DNA from: DATFQI01 sp963831105
GTDB taxonomy: Bacteria > Actinomycetota > Thermoleophilia > Solirubrobacterales > Solirubrobacteraceae
Assembly (NCBI GenBank): GCA_963831105.1
Contig: CAWHOS010000010.1
Location: 372,001 to 436,000 of the forward strand
Reading direction: 5' to 3'
DNA: 64,000 nt
The notes under the pieces are model-generated. The model had not been told where the DNA came from, did not search any database, and worked only from the letters and a program-made list of their open reading frames with translations. The translations under genes were made by a program, and so were the position numbers. This document shows, piece by piece, positions 52,143 to 64,000 of the stretch. Positions within the stretch are counted from its first letter, which is position 1; each line of letters opens with the position of its first letter.

Positions 52143-53606
52143 CTAGAGCACGCCGCGCTTCCACGGCCCCCAGATCGCGAACGTCAGGCCGCTGGAGGCC
52201 TGGATGTTCACGAACAGCACCTTCCCGTCGGGCGTGAAGGTCGAGCCGGCGAACTCCTCCTGCTGACGGCCCGCGATCGCGTTGCGCGCGAAGTCGAAGA
52301 TCTTGCCGTCGGGCGTGACCCCGCGCAGGTAGTTCTCGACCGGCCCGTCCTCGCACAGCAGCGAGCACTTGCGCGGGCTGATGCAGAGGTTGTCCGGCAG
52401 CTCGAGGACGTTCCGGCTCGGCGACTCGAACAGCAGCGTCAGCGTCCCCCTGCCCGTGTCGTAGACCCACAGCTGGCCGAAGCCGTCGCCGTAGCCGGCC
52501 GGCGGCGGCTCGCCCGCGGGCGTGTCGCCGCCCTGCGTGGAGACGAGGTAGACCTTGCCCGAGTCGTAGAAGATGCCCTCGAGGCGGCTGAAGATCGCCG
52601 CGCCCTTCGCCCGGCCCTGGGCGCCGACGGCCTGGATCGCCTCGTTGTTGGTGGTGTCCGGCCCGAACGTCGGGTCGGGGTCGTCGATCTTCACCCACTC
52701 GACGCCGTAGGTCACGCCGGGGGTCTGCCCCTTGTCGAGCACGGCGTTGGTGCGGCCCTCGATCTTGAGCATCTCGAGCGTCCCGCCGTCGGTCAGGCGC
52801 TTGGCCGTCATCGGGTTCTGCGGCGCCCGGTAGCGGTAGAAGCCAGACGGGAAGTCGAAGTTGTCCTCGGTCAGGTAGAGGAACCCCGTGCCCGGGTCGA
52901 TGTCGACCGCCTCGTGCGCGAAGCGGCCGGCAGAGCGGATCGGGACGGGCTTCTGGTGCTCGCGCGCGTCCCAAGACGCCGGCACCTCGAACACGTAGCC
53001 GTGCTTGCGCTGGAGCCGGCTGTTGTCGCCGCCCGTGAAGTCGTTGCCGACGTCCGGGCCGTTGACGGTCTCCTCGCACGTGATCCACGTGCCCCACGGC
53101 GTCGCGCCGCCGGCGCAGTTCATCTGCGTGCCGTTGCAGCTCACCCAGGAGTCGACCTTGGTGGCGTGGCGGTTGACCTCGAGCGTCGTGGTGCCGCCGC
53201 CCGCCACCGGGTCATAGGCCTTCGACGGGTCGCCGAACGCACCGACGGGGCCGTTGACCTCGTGGTTGCGCACGAGCCGGTAGCGGCTCGGGCCGGCGTT
53301 GAAGGCGGCCATGCCGTCGTGGCGGCCCGGCGTGAGCACGCCGTCGTCCATCGGCGTGCCCGTCGGGGTGATGCTGCGGTACTCGAAGCCCTCGGGCAGG
53401 TGCAGCCGCACCACGCCGTCGGTCTCGTCCGGTATCGGCATCAGCGGGCCGTAGCCGCCGTTGTTCGCCGCCACCCCCGTCGATCCCACGGCCAGCGCTC
53501 CGCGCGCGAAGATCCCCTGCAACGGCCCGCTCAACGTCGCGAGCCCGGCCACCGAGATCCCGGCCCTCTTCAGGAACTCGCGTCGATCGGTCAGCGTCAT
53601 GAACAC
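52143..53606 (-). CDS. PhoX-like phosphatase (DUF839) with TAT signal
   Basis: 487 aa, ATG start. DRREFLKRAGISVAGLATLS is a twin-arginine signal with RR. The mature part follows PhoX: GYGPLMPIPDETDGVVRLHL, GFEYRSITPTGTPMDDGVLT, RLVRNHEVNGPVGAFGDPSK, TPWGTWITCEETVNGPDVGN (metal-ligand Glu pair) and HGYVFEVPASWDAREHQKPV. FAHEAVDIDPGTGFLYLTED and LPDNLCISPRKCSLLCEDGP continue. Enzymes of this family are secreted, Ca/Fe-dependent alkaline phosphatases that release inorganic phosphate. No Pho box was recognised in the 37-bp gap to the peptidase gene. The frame is intact. Confidence 0.88.
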   Translation of the reverse strand: MFMTLTDRREFLKRAGISVAGLATLSGPLQGIFARGALAVGSTGVAANNGGYGPLMPIPDETDGVVRLHLPEGFEYRSITPTGTPMDDGVLTPGRHDGMAAFNAGPSRYRLVRNHEVNGPVGAFGDPSKAYDPVAGGGTTTLEVNRHATKVDSWVSCNGTQMNCAGGATPWGTWITCEETVNGPDVGNDFTGGDNSRLQRKHGYVFEVPASWDAREHQKPVPIRSAGRFAHEAVDIDPGTGFLYLTEDNFDFPSGFYRYRAPQNPMTAKRLTDGGTLEMLKIEGRTNAVLDKGQTPGVTYGVEWVKIDDPDPTFGPDTTNNEAIQAVGAQGRAKGAAIFSRLEGIFYDSGKVYLVSTQGGDTPAGEPPPAGYGDGFGQLWVYDTGRGTLTLLFESPSRNVLELPDNLCISPRKCSLLCEDGPVENYLRGVTPDGKIFDFARNAIAGRQQEEFAGSTFTPDGKVLFVNIQASSGLTFAIWGPWKRGVL

Positions 53607-53643
53607 CCTCCCCCGAGGTCGGTCAGACTGGATTGCGGGCAGC

Positions 53644-55089
53644 TTAGTCGCCGCGAGCGAGCCCGTCCGCCAGTTCGATGATCAACCGCACCCCGAAGCC
53701 CGTCCCGCCCTTGCGGGCGTAGGCCTTGCCGGTGTCCCAGGCGGTGCCGGCGATGTCGACGTGCGCCCAGGGGACGTCGCCGGTGAAGCGCTTGAGGAAC
53801 TCGGCCGCGACGATCGAGCCGGCCTTGCGGGTCTCGACCGAGTTGGCGATGTCCGCATAGCGGCCCTCGATCGCCTTGGCGTAGTCGGGGTGCAGCGGCA
53901 GCCGCCAGGTGAGCTCGCCGGCGCGCCGGCCCGCTTCGGAGACCGCCTCGCACCACGCGTCGTCGGTGCCGAACAGGCCGGCGTGGGTGTCGCCGAAGGT
54001 GGTCACGATCGCGCCCGTGAGCGTGGCGAAGTCGACCAGGCGCTCCGCGCCCAGCTCGACCGCGTGCGCGAGGCAGTCGGCCAGCACGAGCCGGCCCTCG
54101 GCGTCGGTGTTGATGATCTCGATCGTCGTGCCGGTCTTGGCGCGCACGATGTCGCCCGGCTTGAGCGCGTGACCCGACGGGAGGTTCTCCGTCGCGCCGA
54201 TCACGGCCACGACCGGGACGGGCAGCCCGAGCCGGGCGATCGCCCCCGTCGCCTCGAGCACGGCCGCGCCGCCGGACATGTCGAACTTCATCTCGCTCAT
54301 CTTCATGCCGGGCTTGAGCGAGATGCCGCCCGAGTCGAACGTCACGGCCTTGCCGACGAGGCCGAGCACGGGCCCGGCGGCATCCTCGGGCGCGTAGCGG
54401 ACCGTGATCAGCTGCGGCTCCTCGTGGCTGCCGCGCGCGACGCCGGCGAACGCGCCCATGCCGGCCGCCTCGATCTCGGCCCGCCCCATCGTCTCGACCG
54501 TCAGCGAGCCCAGCTCGGCGGCGAGCTCGTGCGCGCGCTCGGCGAGCCGCGTCGGCGTGAGCTCGTTGGCCGGCGCGTGCTGCAGGTCGCGGGCGGCGTT
54601 GGTCGCCTCGGCCGCCACGGCGGCGCGGGCGACGGCCTCCGAGACGTCGTGGTGCGCCGAGAGCGCGAGCCGCTCGATCCCGCCGTCCTCGGGCGGCTTG
54701 GACTTGTGGGCGCGGTAGGCATAGGCGGCCAGCAGGGTGCCCTCGACGAAGCCGGCCGCCTCGGCGTCGCCGACGTGGTGCGGGAGCTCCCAGCAGAGGA
54801 AGCGCGCGCCGATCTCGCGCGCGCGGCCGGTCACGCTCGCGGCGGCGACGCGGGCGCGCTCCGCGTCGAACTCCTCGCGCTTGCCGAGGCCCGCGAGCAC
54901 GTACCGCAGGCCGCCCGCGTGCGTGACCGCGAGCTTGCGCAGGCCGGGCTTGGCCTCGCCGGAGTCCACGAGCGCCTGCAGCACGCCGCCGTCGAGGTCA
55001 TGGGCGATCGGCTCGCCGTCGAAGAGGCCGATGGCGATCGTGTCGGCGCCGGTGTCGGCAGGGGCTGAGGTGGAGGCTTCGGCGCGCAT
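53644..55089 (-). CDS. pepA: Leucyl aminopeptidase (M17 family)
   Basis: 481 aa; ATG at 55089. The N-terminal domain (GADTIAIGLFDGEPIAHDLD) precedes NAARDLQHAPANELTPTRLA. The catalytic domain has VGKAVTFDSGGISLKPGMKM (metal-binding Lys/Asp), SEMKFDMSGGAAVLEATGAI and the M17 signature IINTDAEGRLVLADCLAHAV. DFATLTGAIVTTFGDTHAGL and NSVETRKAGSIVAAEFLKRF, PWAHVDIAGTAWDTGKAYAR follow. It removes N-terminal residues with two Mn/Zn ions and acts as a hexamer in other bacteria. It is divergent from the thiolase gene by 49 bp. Confidence 0.94.
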   Translation of the reverse strand: MRAEASTSAPADTGADTIAIGLFDGEPIAHDLDGGVLQALVDSGEAKPGLRKLAVTHAGGLRYVLAGLGKREEFDAERARVAAASVTGRAREIGARFLCWELPHHVGDAEAAGFVEGTLLAAYAYRAHKSKPPEDGGIERLALSAHHDVSEAVARAAVAAEATNAARDLQHAPANELTPTRLAERAHELAAELGSLTVETMGRAEIEAAGMGAFAGVARGSHEEPQLITVRYAPEDAAGPVLGLVGKAVTFDSGGISLKPGMKMSEMKFDMSGGAAVLEATGAIARLGLPVPVVAVIGATENLPSGHALKPGDIVRAKTGTTIEIINTDAEGRLVLADCLAHAVELGAERLVDFATLTGAIVTTFGDTHAGLFGTDDAWCEAVSEAGRRAGELTWRLPLHPDYAKAIEGRYADIANSVETRKAGSIVAAEFLKRFTGDVPWAHVDIAGTAWDTGKAYARKGGTGFGVRLIIELADGLARGD

Positions 55090-55138
55090 CGGCGCAGCGT
55101 AACTAGGATCAGTGCCTTCCCTCGGAACTGGAGCCCGA

Positions 55139-56318
55139 ATGCCACGCACCGTCATCCTCGGCAGCGCCCGGACACCCGTCGGCAAGATGGGCGGCGGCCT
55201 TGCCTCGCTGCACCCGACCGACCTCGGCGGCATCGCCATCGGCGCCGCGCTCGAGCGCGCCGACGTCGCGCCGGAGCAGGTGCAGCACGTGGTGATGGGC
55301 CAGGTCCTGCAGGCGGGCGTCGGGCCAGATCCCCTCGCGCCAGGCCCAGATCAAGGCCGGCATCCCGATCGAGGTCTCCTCGGAGACGATCAACAAGGTC
55401 TGCGCTTCGGGCATCCGCGCGGTCGGGCTGCTCGACCAGTCGATCCGCGCGGGCGACATGGAGATCGGCGTCGGCGGCGGCATGGAGTCGATGTCGCAGG
55501 CGCCGTACCTGCTCCCGAACGCCCGCTTCGGCTTCCGCATGGGCGACGTCAAGGCGCTCGACGCGATGGTCCACGACGGGCTCACCAACGCCTTCACGGG
55601 CAAGCAGATGTTCCAGGAGGCCACCGAGGTCGGCGACGAGCTCGAGATCACGCGCGCCGACATGGACCGCTGGGCGCTGCGCTCGCACGAGCGCACGATC
55701 GCCGCGACCGACGAGGGCCGGCTCCCGGAGGAGATCGTCCCCGTCACCGTCAAGGGCCGGAAGGGCGACACGGTGGTCGAGGTCGACGAGGCGCCGCGCC
55801 GCGGACTCCTCGCTGGAGTCGCTGGCCAAGCTGCCCGGCCTGCACGGCAAGGAGGGCTCGCACACCGCCGGCAACTCGCCGGGCGTCAACGACGGCGCGG
55901 GCGCGATCATCGTCTCCTCCGACGAGTGGGCCGAGCGCGAGGGCAAGGAGATCCTCGCCACGATCGTCGCCCAGGCCGCGGTCGCCGACGAGTTCGCCTA
56001 CCTCGCGCGCACGCCCGCCAACGCGGCGAAGGCGGCGCTCGAGAAGGCCGGGCCTGCAGCCCGGCGACATCGACCTGTGGGAGATCAACGAGGCGTTCGC
56101 GTCGGTCGACCTTGAACTCGATCCGGATGCTCGGCATCGACGAGGAGCGGGTCAACGTCAACGGCGGCGCCGTCGCCATCGGCCACCCGATCGGCGCCTC
56201 GGGCGCGCGCATCCTCGCCTCGCTCGTGCACGAGCTGCGCCGGCGCGGCGGCGGCTACGGCTGCGCGGCGATCTGCTCCGGCGGCGGCCAGGGCGACGCG
56301 GTCATCGTCCAGGTGTGA
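55139..56318 (+). CDS. Acetyl-CoA acetyltransferase (thiolase, frameshifted)
   Basis: The composite is about 391 aa, ATG start. RTVILGSARTPVGKMGGGLA, HVVMGQVLQAGVG, SSETINKVCASGIRAVGLL (acyl-accepting Cys), GGMESMSQAPYLLPNARFGF, WALRSHERTIAATDEGRLPE, SPGVNDGAGAIIVSSDEWAE, GDIDLWEINEAFASV, INVNGGAVAIGHPIGASGAR (catalytic His) and GGGYGCAAICSGGGQGDAVI (catalytic Cys) are all thiolase landmarks. It condenses or cleaves acetoacetyl-CoA and could feed PHA synthesis. Frame breaks near 55326, 55800, 56054 and 56112 each need one base. It follows pepA divergently. Confidence 0.92.
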
Positions 56319-56343
56319 GATCGGCCGCGGATCCGATCATCTG

Positions 56344-57162
56344 GTGACCGAGCGGCCACACATCCTGCCCCCGCCGCCCGGCGGGGGCGCGCTGCGCCGG
56401 GACGACGAGCCGGGCGCCGCGTTCTTCGACCTCGACCGCACGCTGATGGCGGGCTCGAGCGCGTTCCAGTTCGGCCGCGCCGCCTACAAGGCCGGCCTGG
56501 TCAACCGGCGGGCGCTGGCGCGCGACGCGTGGGAGAACGTCCTGTTCCGGCTGCGCGGCTCGACGGACGCGGGCACGGACGCGCTGCGCGAGCGGATCGG
56601 CCAGCTGCTCGAGGGCGTGCGCGTGCGCGACCTGCAGCGGCTCGCGCCCGACGTGCTGGCGGGCGTCCTGCCGCGGCTGTACCCGAGGATGCTCGCGATC
56701 GCCTACGAGCACCAGGACGCGGGCCGCCCGATCTTCATCTGCACGGCCGCCTCGCAGGAGATGGCGGAGCTGATGGCGATCGTGCTCACCTTCGACGGCG
56801 CCGTCGGCTCGGTCTCGGAGGTCGTCGACGGCCACTACACGGGCCGCGCGGGCGGGCCGTTCACCTACCGCGAGGGCAAGGCCGCAGGCGATCCGCGAGC
56901 TGGCCGCGCGCGAGGGGATCGACCTGTCGCGCTCCTGGGGCTACTCCGACTCGGAGTCCGACCTGCCGATGCTGCGCGCCGTCGGCCATCCGGTCGCCGT
57001 CAACCCCGACACCGAGCTCGGCCGCGTGGCGCGCGAGGAGGGCTGGGAGGTCCTGCGCTTCGACCGGCTCGGGCGGCGGCTGCGCGTCGGCGCCGCGGCG
57101 CTCACGGCGCCGCGGCGGTCGGCGGCATCGGCTCGCGGGCGATCCAGCGGGCGCGCGCATGA
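56344..57162 (+). CDS. HAD-IB family phosphatase
   Basis: The composite is about 272 aa, GTG start. AAFFDLDRTLMAGSSAFQFG has the HAD motif I D-L-D-R-T. FICTAASQEMAELMAIVLTF is motif II/III, and YSDSESDLPMLRAVGHPVAV is motif IV with paired acidic residues. This is the phosphoserine phosphatase/SerB-like or lysophosphatidic-acid phosphatase-like HAD-IB group, with a helical cap. The C-terminal end (RLGRRLRVGAAALTA) resembles membrane-adjacent members. Frame breaks near 56885 and 57107 need one base each. The stop overlaps the ATG of the acyl-CoA dehydrogenase. Confidence 0.84.
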   Translation: MTERPHILPPPPGGGALRRDDEPGAAFFDLDRTLMAGSSAFQFGRAAYKAGLVNRRALARDAWENVLFRLRGSTDAGTDALRERIGQLLEGVRVRDLQRLAPDVLAGVLPRLYPRMLAIAYEHQDAGRPIFICTAASQEMAELMAIVLTFDGAVGSVSEVVDGHYTGRAGGPFTYREGKAAGDPRAGRARGDRPVALLGLLRLGVRPADAARRRPSGRRQPRHRARPRGARGGLGGPALRPARAAAARRRRGAHGAAAVGGIGSRAIQRARA

Positions 57163-58298
57163 GCCACCACGAGCTCGGCCCCGAGCAGCAGGAGATCCGC
57201 GCGCTCGCGCGCCGCTTCGCCGAGGAGAAGATCGCGCCGCACGCGGCGCAGTGGGACCGCGAGCACCACTTCCCGCGCGAGCTGTTCGGCGAGCTCGGGC
57301 GAGCTCGGCCTGATGGGCGTCTGCGTGCCCGAGGAGCAGGGCGGCGCCGGGCGCCGACTTCCTCTCCTACATGCTCGTGCTGGAGGAGCTCTCGCGCGCC
57401 GACGCCGGGGTCGGCGTGACCGTCGCGGTGCACACCAGCGCCTGCACGCTGCCGCTGCTCGCGCACGGCTCCGGAGTACGTCCCGGCGCTCGCCTCCGGC
57501 GAGGAGATCGGCGCGTTCGCGCTGACCGAGGCCGGCTCGGGCTCCGACGCGAGCGCGATGCGCACGCGCTACGCGGACGGCCGGCTCACCGGCGCCAAGC
57601 AGTGGATCACCAACGGCTCGCACGCCTCCACGTTCCTCGTCTTCGCCCGCGACGGCGAGCGCATCAGCGCGTTCGTCGTGCGCGCCGGCGCCGACGGCTT
57701 CTCGGTCACGCGCGAGGAGGAGAAGATGGGCCTGAACTCCTCCTCGACCGCCGACCTCGCGTTCGAGGACACGCCCGCCGAGCGGCTCGGCGAGCCCGGC
57801 AAGGGCATGGCGATCGCGCTGCGCACGCTCGACGGCGGCCGGATCGGGATCGCCGCCCAGGCGGTCGGGATCGCCCAGGCCGCGCTGGACCTGGCGAGCA
57901 GCTACGCGAAGGAGCGCAACGCGTTCGGCGGCCCGATCGGCCGGCTCGGCGCGATCCAGCAGAAGCTCGCCGACATGCAGACCGAGATCGAGGCCGCCCG
58001 CGCGCTGACCTGGCGCGCCGCGCGGCTGAAGGAGGCCGGCCACCCGCACACCGTCGAGGGCGCGCAGGCGAAGCTGTTCGCCAGCGCCGTCGCGCGCCGC
58101 CAGACCGGCGAGGCGATCCAGATCCTCGGCGGCTACGGCTACACGAAGGAGTTCCCCGCCGAGCGCTACTACCGCGACGCAAGGTCACCGAGATCTACGA
58201 GGGCACGAGCGAGATCCAGCGGCTCGTGATCGCCCGCGCCCTGCTCGGCGAGGCGATGCGCGACGCGCGGCGCGCTGGCGACCAGACGCCGCTACAGA
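57159..58298 (+). CDS. Acyl-CoA dehydrogenase (frameshifted)
   Basis: The composite is about 380 aa. ATG overlaps the HAD stop. Opening GPEQQEIRALARRFAEEKIA, then VEELSRADAGVGVTVAVHTS-like sequence, GAFALTEAGSGSDASAMRTR (FAD motif), GAKQWITNGSHASTFLVFAR, EEKMGLNSSSTADLAFEDTP, GMAIALRTLDGGRIGIAAQA, AFGGPIGRLGAIQQKLADMQ and GGYGYTKEFPAERYYRDAKV, TEIYEGTSEIQRLVIARALL with catalytic Glu. This is the short-chain/butyryl-CoA dehydrogenase pattern. Breaks lie near 57300, 57352, 57473 and 58180. The 3' boundary with the mutase gene is unclear because the two frames coincide there; no stop is present before 58299 in the reconstructed frame. Confidence 0.86.
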
Positions 58299-59961
<1,663 letters not shown>

Positions 59962-59983
59962 GCCGTCCCGAAAGGTCTCGCCC

Positions 59984-60325
59984 ATGCGCAAGCTGCTCGT
60001 CGCCATGCTCATCGCCGCCGTCGTCGGCCGTCGCTCGCCATCCCGGCGCTCGCCGCGACGCGGTCGGTCAAGGTCGGCGACGACTACTTCGTGCGCAAGG
60101 GCTCCGTCCGACCGTCACGGTCAAGAAGGGCACGACGGTCACGTGGCGCTGGAGCGGCAAGGAGCTGCACAACGTCGCCGTCACCAAGGGCCCGGTGAAG
60201 TTCCGCTCCTCCTACAAGGACTCGGGCACCTACTCGAAGCGGCTGACCCGCACCGGCACCTACACGATCGTCTGCACGATCCACCAGCCGGGACATGAGG
60301 ATGCGTCTGCAACGTCACCAGATGA
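59984..60325 (+). CDS. Cupredoxin (plastocyanin-like, frameshifted)
   Basis: The composite is about 112 aa, ATG start. Signal peptide MRKLLVAMLIAAVVAVLAIP-ALA. SVKVGDDYFVRKGSVPTVTV, KKGTTVTWRWSGKELHNVAV and GTYTIVCTIHQPGMRMRLNV give the type 1 copper ligands His (ELHN), Cys (IVC), His (IHQ) and Met (PGM). It is a small exported electron carrier. Frame breaks near 60026, 60033, 60108, 60295 and 60310; the reconstructed end is MRMRLNVTR and TGA 60323-60325. It sits between the mutase subunits. Confidence 0.83.
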
Positions 60326-60415
60326 GAGGTCCGCGTTGCGCGCCTCAGGGGCGCTGATAGGGGTTCCAGCAATCAGCGGCGCACGGGGAGCGCCCGCACG
60401 CTCGAGGGGAGCACA

Positions 60416-62087
60416 ATGGTCAATCGACGTGGAGCGTCGCTCGCGACGCTTGCAATCGTGCTGCGCGCTCGGCGCGGGCGCGGCACCGGCCGGCGCGAAG
60501 GAGAAGGGCCTCCAGTGGGAGGACTGCGGCGACGGCTTCCAGTGCGCGCACGGCGACGGTCGCCGAAGGACTACGACAAGCCCAGGGACGGCACGCTGCG
60601 ACATCGCGGTCATCCGCAAGCCGGCGACGGAACGGCGCACCGGATCGGCTCGCTGTTCGTCAACTACGGCGGGCCCGGGCGGCGACGGCGTGCAGACGAC
60701 GCGCGACGCGTAGCGGGCGGGCTGTTCGACACGCTCAACGAGCGCTTCGACATCGTCGCGCTTCGACCCGCGCGGCACCGGCCAGAGCGAGCCGCCATCG
60801 ACTGCAAGGCCAACCAGGAGACGCGAGGGCATCTACTCGCAGCCGTTCACGACGCCCGGCGACATCGACGTCGAGCGCGCTGCTCGCGAAGCGACGAGCG
60901 CTACGTCGACCGCTGCCTCGCGCTCAACGAGCGACATCCTCGCCGTACGCCTCGACCGCCAACGTCGCGCGCGACATGGACGCGCTGCGCGCGGCGGTCG
61001 GCGACGCGAAGCTCACCTACCTCGGCTTCTCCTACGGCACGTTCCTCGGCGCCACCTACGCGAGCCTGTTCCCGCGACAGCTACCGCGCGCTCGTGCTCG
61101 ACGGCGCGCTCGACCCCGACCAGTACATCAACGACCCGATGCGGCGGCCTGCTCGAGCAGACCGCCGGCTTCGAGCGCGCGCTCGGCCGCTTCTTCGCAG
61201 GCGTGCGCGGCGCAACCAGACGGCCTGCCCGGTTCGGCGGCGCCGACCCGTGGGACGCGCTACGACGAGCTGGTCGAGCAGGCCGACGCGCCGCCGATCC
61301 CGGCCGACGGCTACGCGCCGACCCGCGGCCGGTCGACGGCGACGACATCCGCGTGGCGTCGCCATCGACGCTCTACGCCAAGCAGCTGTGGCCGCGTCCT
61401 GGCTGCGGCGCTCGACGAGGCCGCCGCGCGGCGACGGCGACGCTGATGCGCGCGCTCGTCGACGAGCTTCTACGGGCGCAACCCGACGACGGCACCTACG
61501 ACCCGGGCCTCGACCGCTACTTCACGATCAGCGCGGTCGAGCAGCGGTACCCGTCGCGACGTCGAGCCCTACCTCGCGGCCGGCGACCGCTCGTGGGCAC
61601 GTTCGACCACTTCTGGTTCAACCGGGCTACTCCGAGCTGCAACTGGGGCGCTTTTTCCGATCCGCGCACAGGGCGTATTCCACGGCCCGTTCCGCTGCCC
61701 GGAGCGCGCGCCGACCCCGCTCGTGGTCGGCACGACCTACGACCCGGCGACGCCGTACCGGGGCGCGCAAGCGCATGGTCGAGCGAGCTCGGCAACGCGC
61801 GGCTGCTGACGATGCGCGGCGACGGCCACACCGCCTACGGCGGCAACTCGCCGTGCATCGACGCGGCGGTCGACGCCTACCTCGAGGCCCTCACCGTCCC
61901 GGCCGCCGGGACGAGCTGCAAGCAGGAGGTCCCGTTCGGCGAGGCGCAGGTGCAGGCGCGCAGCAAGGCGGCCGCGCGGCCCGCGCTCGCGTACCGCGGG
62001 CCCGGCGTCAAGCCGCTCGCCCGGTCAGCGGTCCTTCCACAGCCCGCCGCGGCCCGACCGGGCCGCGGCGGGCCGCCGCTCGCCTAG
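60416..62087 (+). CDS. TAP-like alpha/beta hydrolase/peptidase (heavily frameshifted)
   Basis: The composite is about 540 aa. ATG start and a signal-like hydrophobic N-terminus. Reconstructed motifs are GLQWEDCGDGFQCATATVPK, IGSLFVNYGGPGGDGVQTT, RFDIVAFDPRGTGQSEPAID, LTYLGFSYGTFLGATYASLF (nucleophile G-F-S-Y-G), QYINDPMR, DHFWFNR, PTPLVVGTTYDPATPYRGAK (acid) and MRGDGHTAYGGNSPCIDAAV (catalytic His). These are the landmarks of exported tripeptidyl-peptidase/proline-iminopeptidase-like hydrolases of actinobacteria. At least 15 single-base indels break 60450-61790; 61790-62087 is clean. Transcription follows the cupredoxin in the same direction. Confidence 0.8.
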
Positions 62088-62098
62088 CACTGGCGGCG

Positions 62099-62504
<406 letters not shown>

Positions 62505-62508
<4 letters not shown>

Positions 62509-64000
62509 TAGGCCGCGACGCCCGGCGGCCAGGCCAGCTCGACGCCGGCCGCCGCCAGCTCGTCCTGGAACTCGCCCAGCAGCGCGGGGTCGGCCCGGAC
62601 CGCGCGCGGGATCGTGCGCCGCGCGGCGCAGAACGCCGCTAGGTGCCCGGCCGCCTCGCCGGCGCCCCACTCGACCGGGTGCAGCCGGTAGGCGCCGTTG
62701 GTGACGTGCGTCGTGGCGATGTTCTTGGCGCCCGCCAGCAGGTTGTCGATCCGGACCGGGATCAGCGCGCCGAGCGGGATCTGGAACGGCGGGCAGGCGA
62801 CGTCGATGTACGGGTCGCCCGCCGGTCGAGGGGTGCAGGTCGATCCGGTACTGGCCGACCCCGACGCTGTCCGGCGTAGGCGCGTGCCGAGCTCCTGCTC
62901 GACGATGCGGTGCTCGCCGACGATCCGGCGCGACTCGCGGATGTAGAGCGCCTTCGCCGTCCAGCGCAGCCGCAGCCCCGGGAAGCCGGCCTCGGTCTGC
63001 AGCCAGTGCAGGAAGCCCAGGCTCAGCTCGCGCGCGGCGGCGGCGTGGCGCGCGGCGTCGGGCACGCCGAACACCGGCCCGCCCGTGTAGTCGATCTGCG
63101 GCCAGTTGACGAGCGTGATGTCGCTGCGCAGGTGGCCGGGCTCGAAGTTCCCGCGCGCCGCGATCCGCCGGAACAGCCACAGCTCCTTGTCGAGCGACGG
63201 GTCGGCGAGGTCCGGCCCGATCAGCGCGGGGTCGCCGGGCGGGTTCGGCGTCAGCGTGCGCGGGACGAGCTCGTTCGTGCGCGGGTCCGGCGCGAGCAGC
63301 GAGAAGCGGCCCGGGTCGTAGCCGGGCGGGCGCGGGATCGTGTGGTCCTCGCCGGCGAGGTGGTCGACCGCGAAGCAGGCCGTGACGGGCTGCATGTTCA
63401 GCGGGTCGGCGACCGCCGCGGCGTGCGGCTCGCCGGTCTGCTCGCGCGACTCGGCGCCCGTGACGTGCTCGGCGCCCGCGAGCGGGAGCAGCTCGCCGGT
63501 CTCCGTGGCGTCGACGAACCAGTCCGCCTCGACGACGCGCTCGCCCTCGGGGCCGCGCAGCGTCACGGCGGTGATCCGGTCGCCGTCGGTGTGGGCGGCG
63601 ACGGGCGCGTGCTCGCGCAGCACCTCGATCCCGGGCCGGTCGACGAGCGCGTCGATCACCGCGAGCGCCGCGCGCGGCTCGCACGAGAGCCGGCTCACCG
63701 TCGCCGAGCCGGGGTTGAGGTCGCGGCGCGCGCGGGCGGCCGCGGTCAGCGGCGTGTGCTCGCGGTAGTGGGCGCGGATCGCCTCGCGCAGCGCGCGGTA
63801 GCGCGCGGTGCAGCCGAAGTCCTCGATCCACGGGTGCTCGTCGAGCGGCACGGCCTGGCTCGTGAGCTGGCCGCCGAGCCAGTCGGTCTCCTCGCTGAGC
63901 ACGACGCGGGCGCCGCGGTCGGCCGCGGCCAGCGCGGCCGCCACGCCGCCCAGCCCGCCGCCCACCACCAGCACGTCCGCCTTCAGATCGACGATCCCGA
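62505..64000 (-). CDS. FAD-dependent oxidoreductase (may extend past the right edge)
   Basis: About 490 aa are visible. VLVVGGGLGGVAAALAAADR is the FAD Rossmann motif; WLGGQLTSQAVPLDEHPWIE and DWFVDATETGELLPLAGAEH match the FAD-dependent oxidoreductase family (FAD_oxidored). CFAVDHLAGEDHTIPRPPGY, NWPQIDYTGGPVFGV and NLLAGAKNIATTHVTNGAYR (C-terminal FAD site) complete it. The GTG at 63974 may be the start, but the reading frame stays open to 64000. Two compensating shifts near 62827 and 62876 disturb the segment R-[x]-SVGVGQYRIDLHPSTGG. The substrate is unknown. Confidence 0.84.

Overview
The window is high-GC DNA with third codon positions almost always G or C, frequent GTG starts and tightly overlapping genes. 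Its gene content includes FtsZ beside a ParA ATPase, a split B12-dependent methylmalonyl-CoA mutase with MeaB, several acyl-CoA dehydrogenases, a PHA synthase, an Rpf-like cell-wall hydrolase behind a ydaO-type riboswitch, and a contractile injection system. This points to Actinomycetota, most likely class Thermoleophilia (Solirubrobacterales-like). The class-level assignment is inference from style and gene content.

Region 1 (1-19241, minus strand) is one near-continuous operon for a contractile injection system (CIS). In transcription order it encodes a DUF4255/Pvc16-like cap protein, a receiver-like protein, sheath, tube, a tail-assembly protein, a 60-aa DUF6760-like protein, an 897-aa disordered repeat protein, a second tube protein, a LysM baseplate hub protein, a VgrG-like spike, gp25, baseplate J and tail protein I. 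Three unusual accessory proteins follow: a zinc-ribbon/membrane/PASTA/beta-propeller protein, a zinc-ribbon/FHA/PqqD-like/M50 membrane protease, and a secreted-type M15 + CHAP peptidoglycan hydrolase that runs off the left edge. No capsid, terminase, integrase or TssJLM gene is present. A second CIS module, an AAA+ ATPase and a DUF4157 metalloprotease-like protein, lies 12 kb away at 31249-33800.

Region 2 (19.3-31.1 kb) holds a SAM methyltransferase, a nucleotidyltransferase, a TIM-barrel protein, an AbiEi-like antitoxin and a lipid block: two acyl-CoA dehydrogenases, two alpha/beta hydrolases, PHA synthase and a fatty-acid CoA ligase. Region 3 (34-57 kb) has ParA-FtsZ, gamma-glutamyltranspeptidase, an oligopeptide-type binding lipoprotein, TusA/DsrE, photolyase, a c-di-AMP riboswitch with its transglycosylase, MeaB, MgtC, PhoX, leucyl aminopeptidase and thiolase. 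Region 4 (57-64 kb) has an acyl-CoA dehydrogenase, the large and small mutase subunits, a cupredoxin, a TAP-like hydrolase and an FAD oxidoreductase.

Two features cut across the window. (i) Many genes carry single-base indels that break the frame, most densely at 57.2-61.8 kb and 26.8-33.7 kb. The protein families are otherwise perfectly preserved, so these genes are annotated as reconstructed composites and the indels are treated as probable assembly errors. (ii) A family of intergenic repeats recurs: a 5'-GTCAACTGCGGCTGGGTAGG box in seven copies, two 45-bp palindromes with compensatory changes, and two inverted repeats with a shared loop. Apart from these, intergenic gaps are all under 300 bp.
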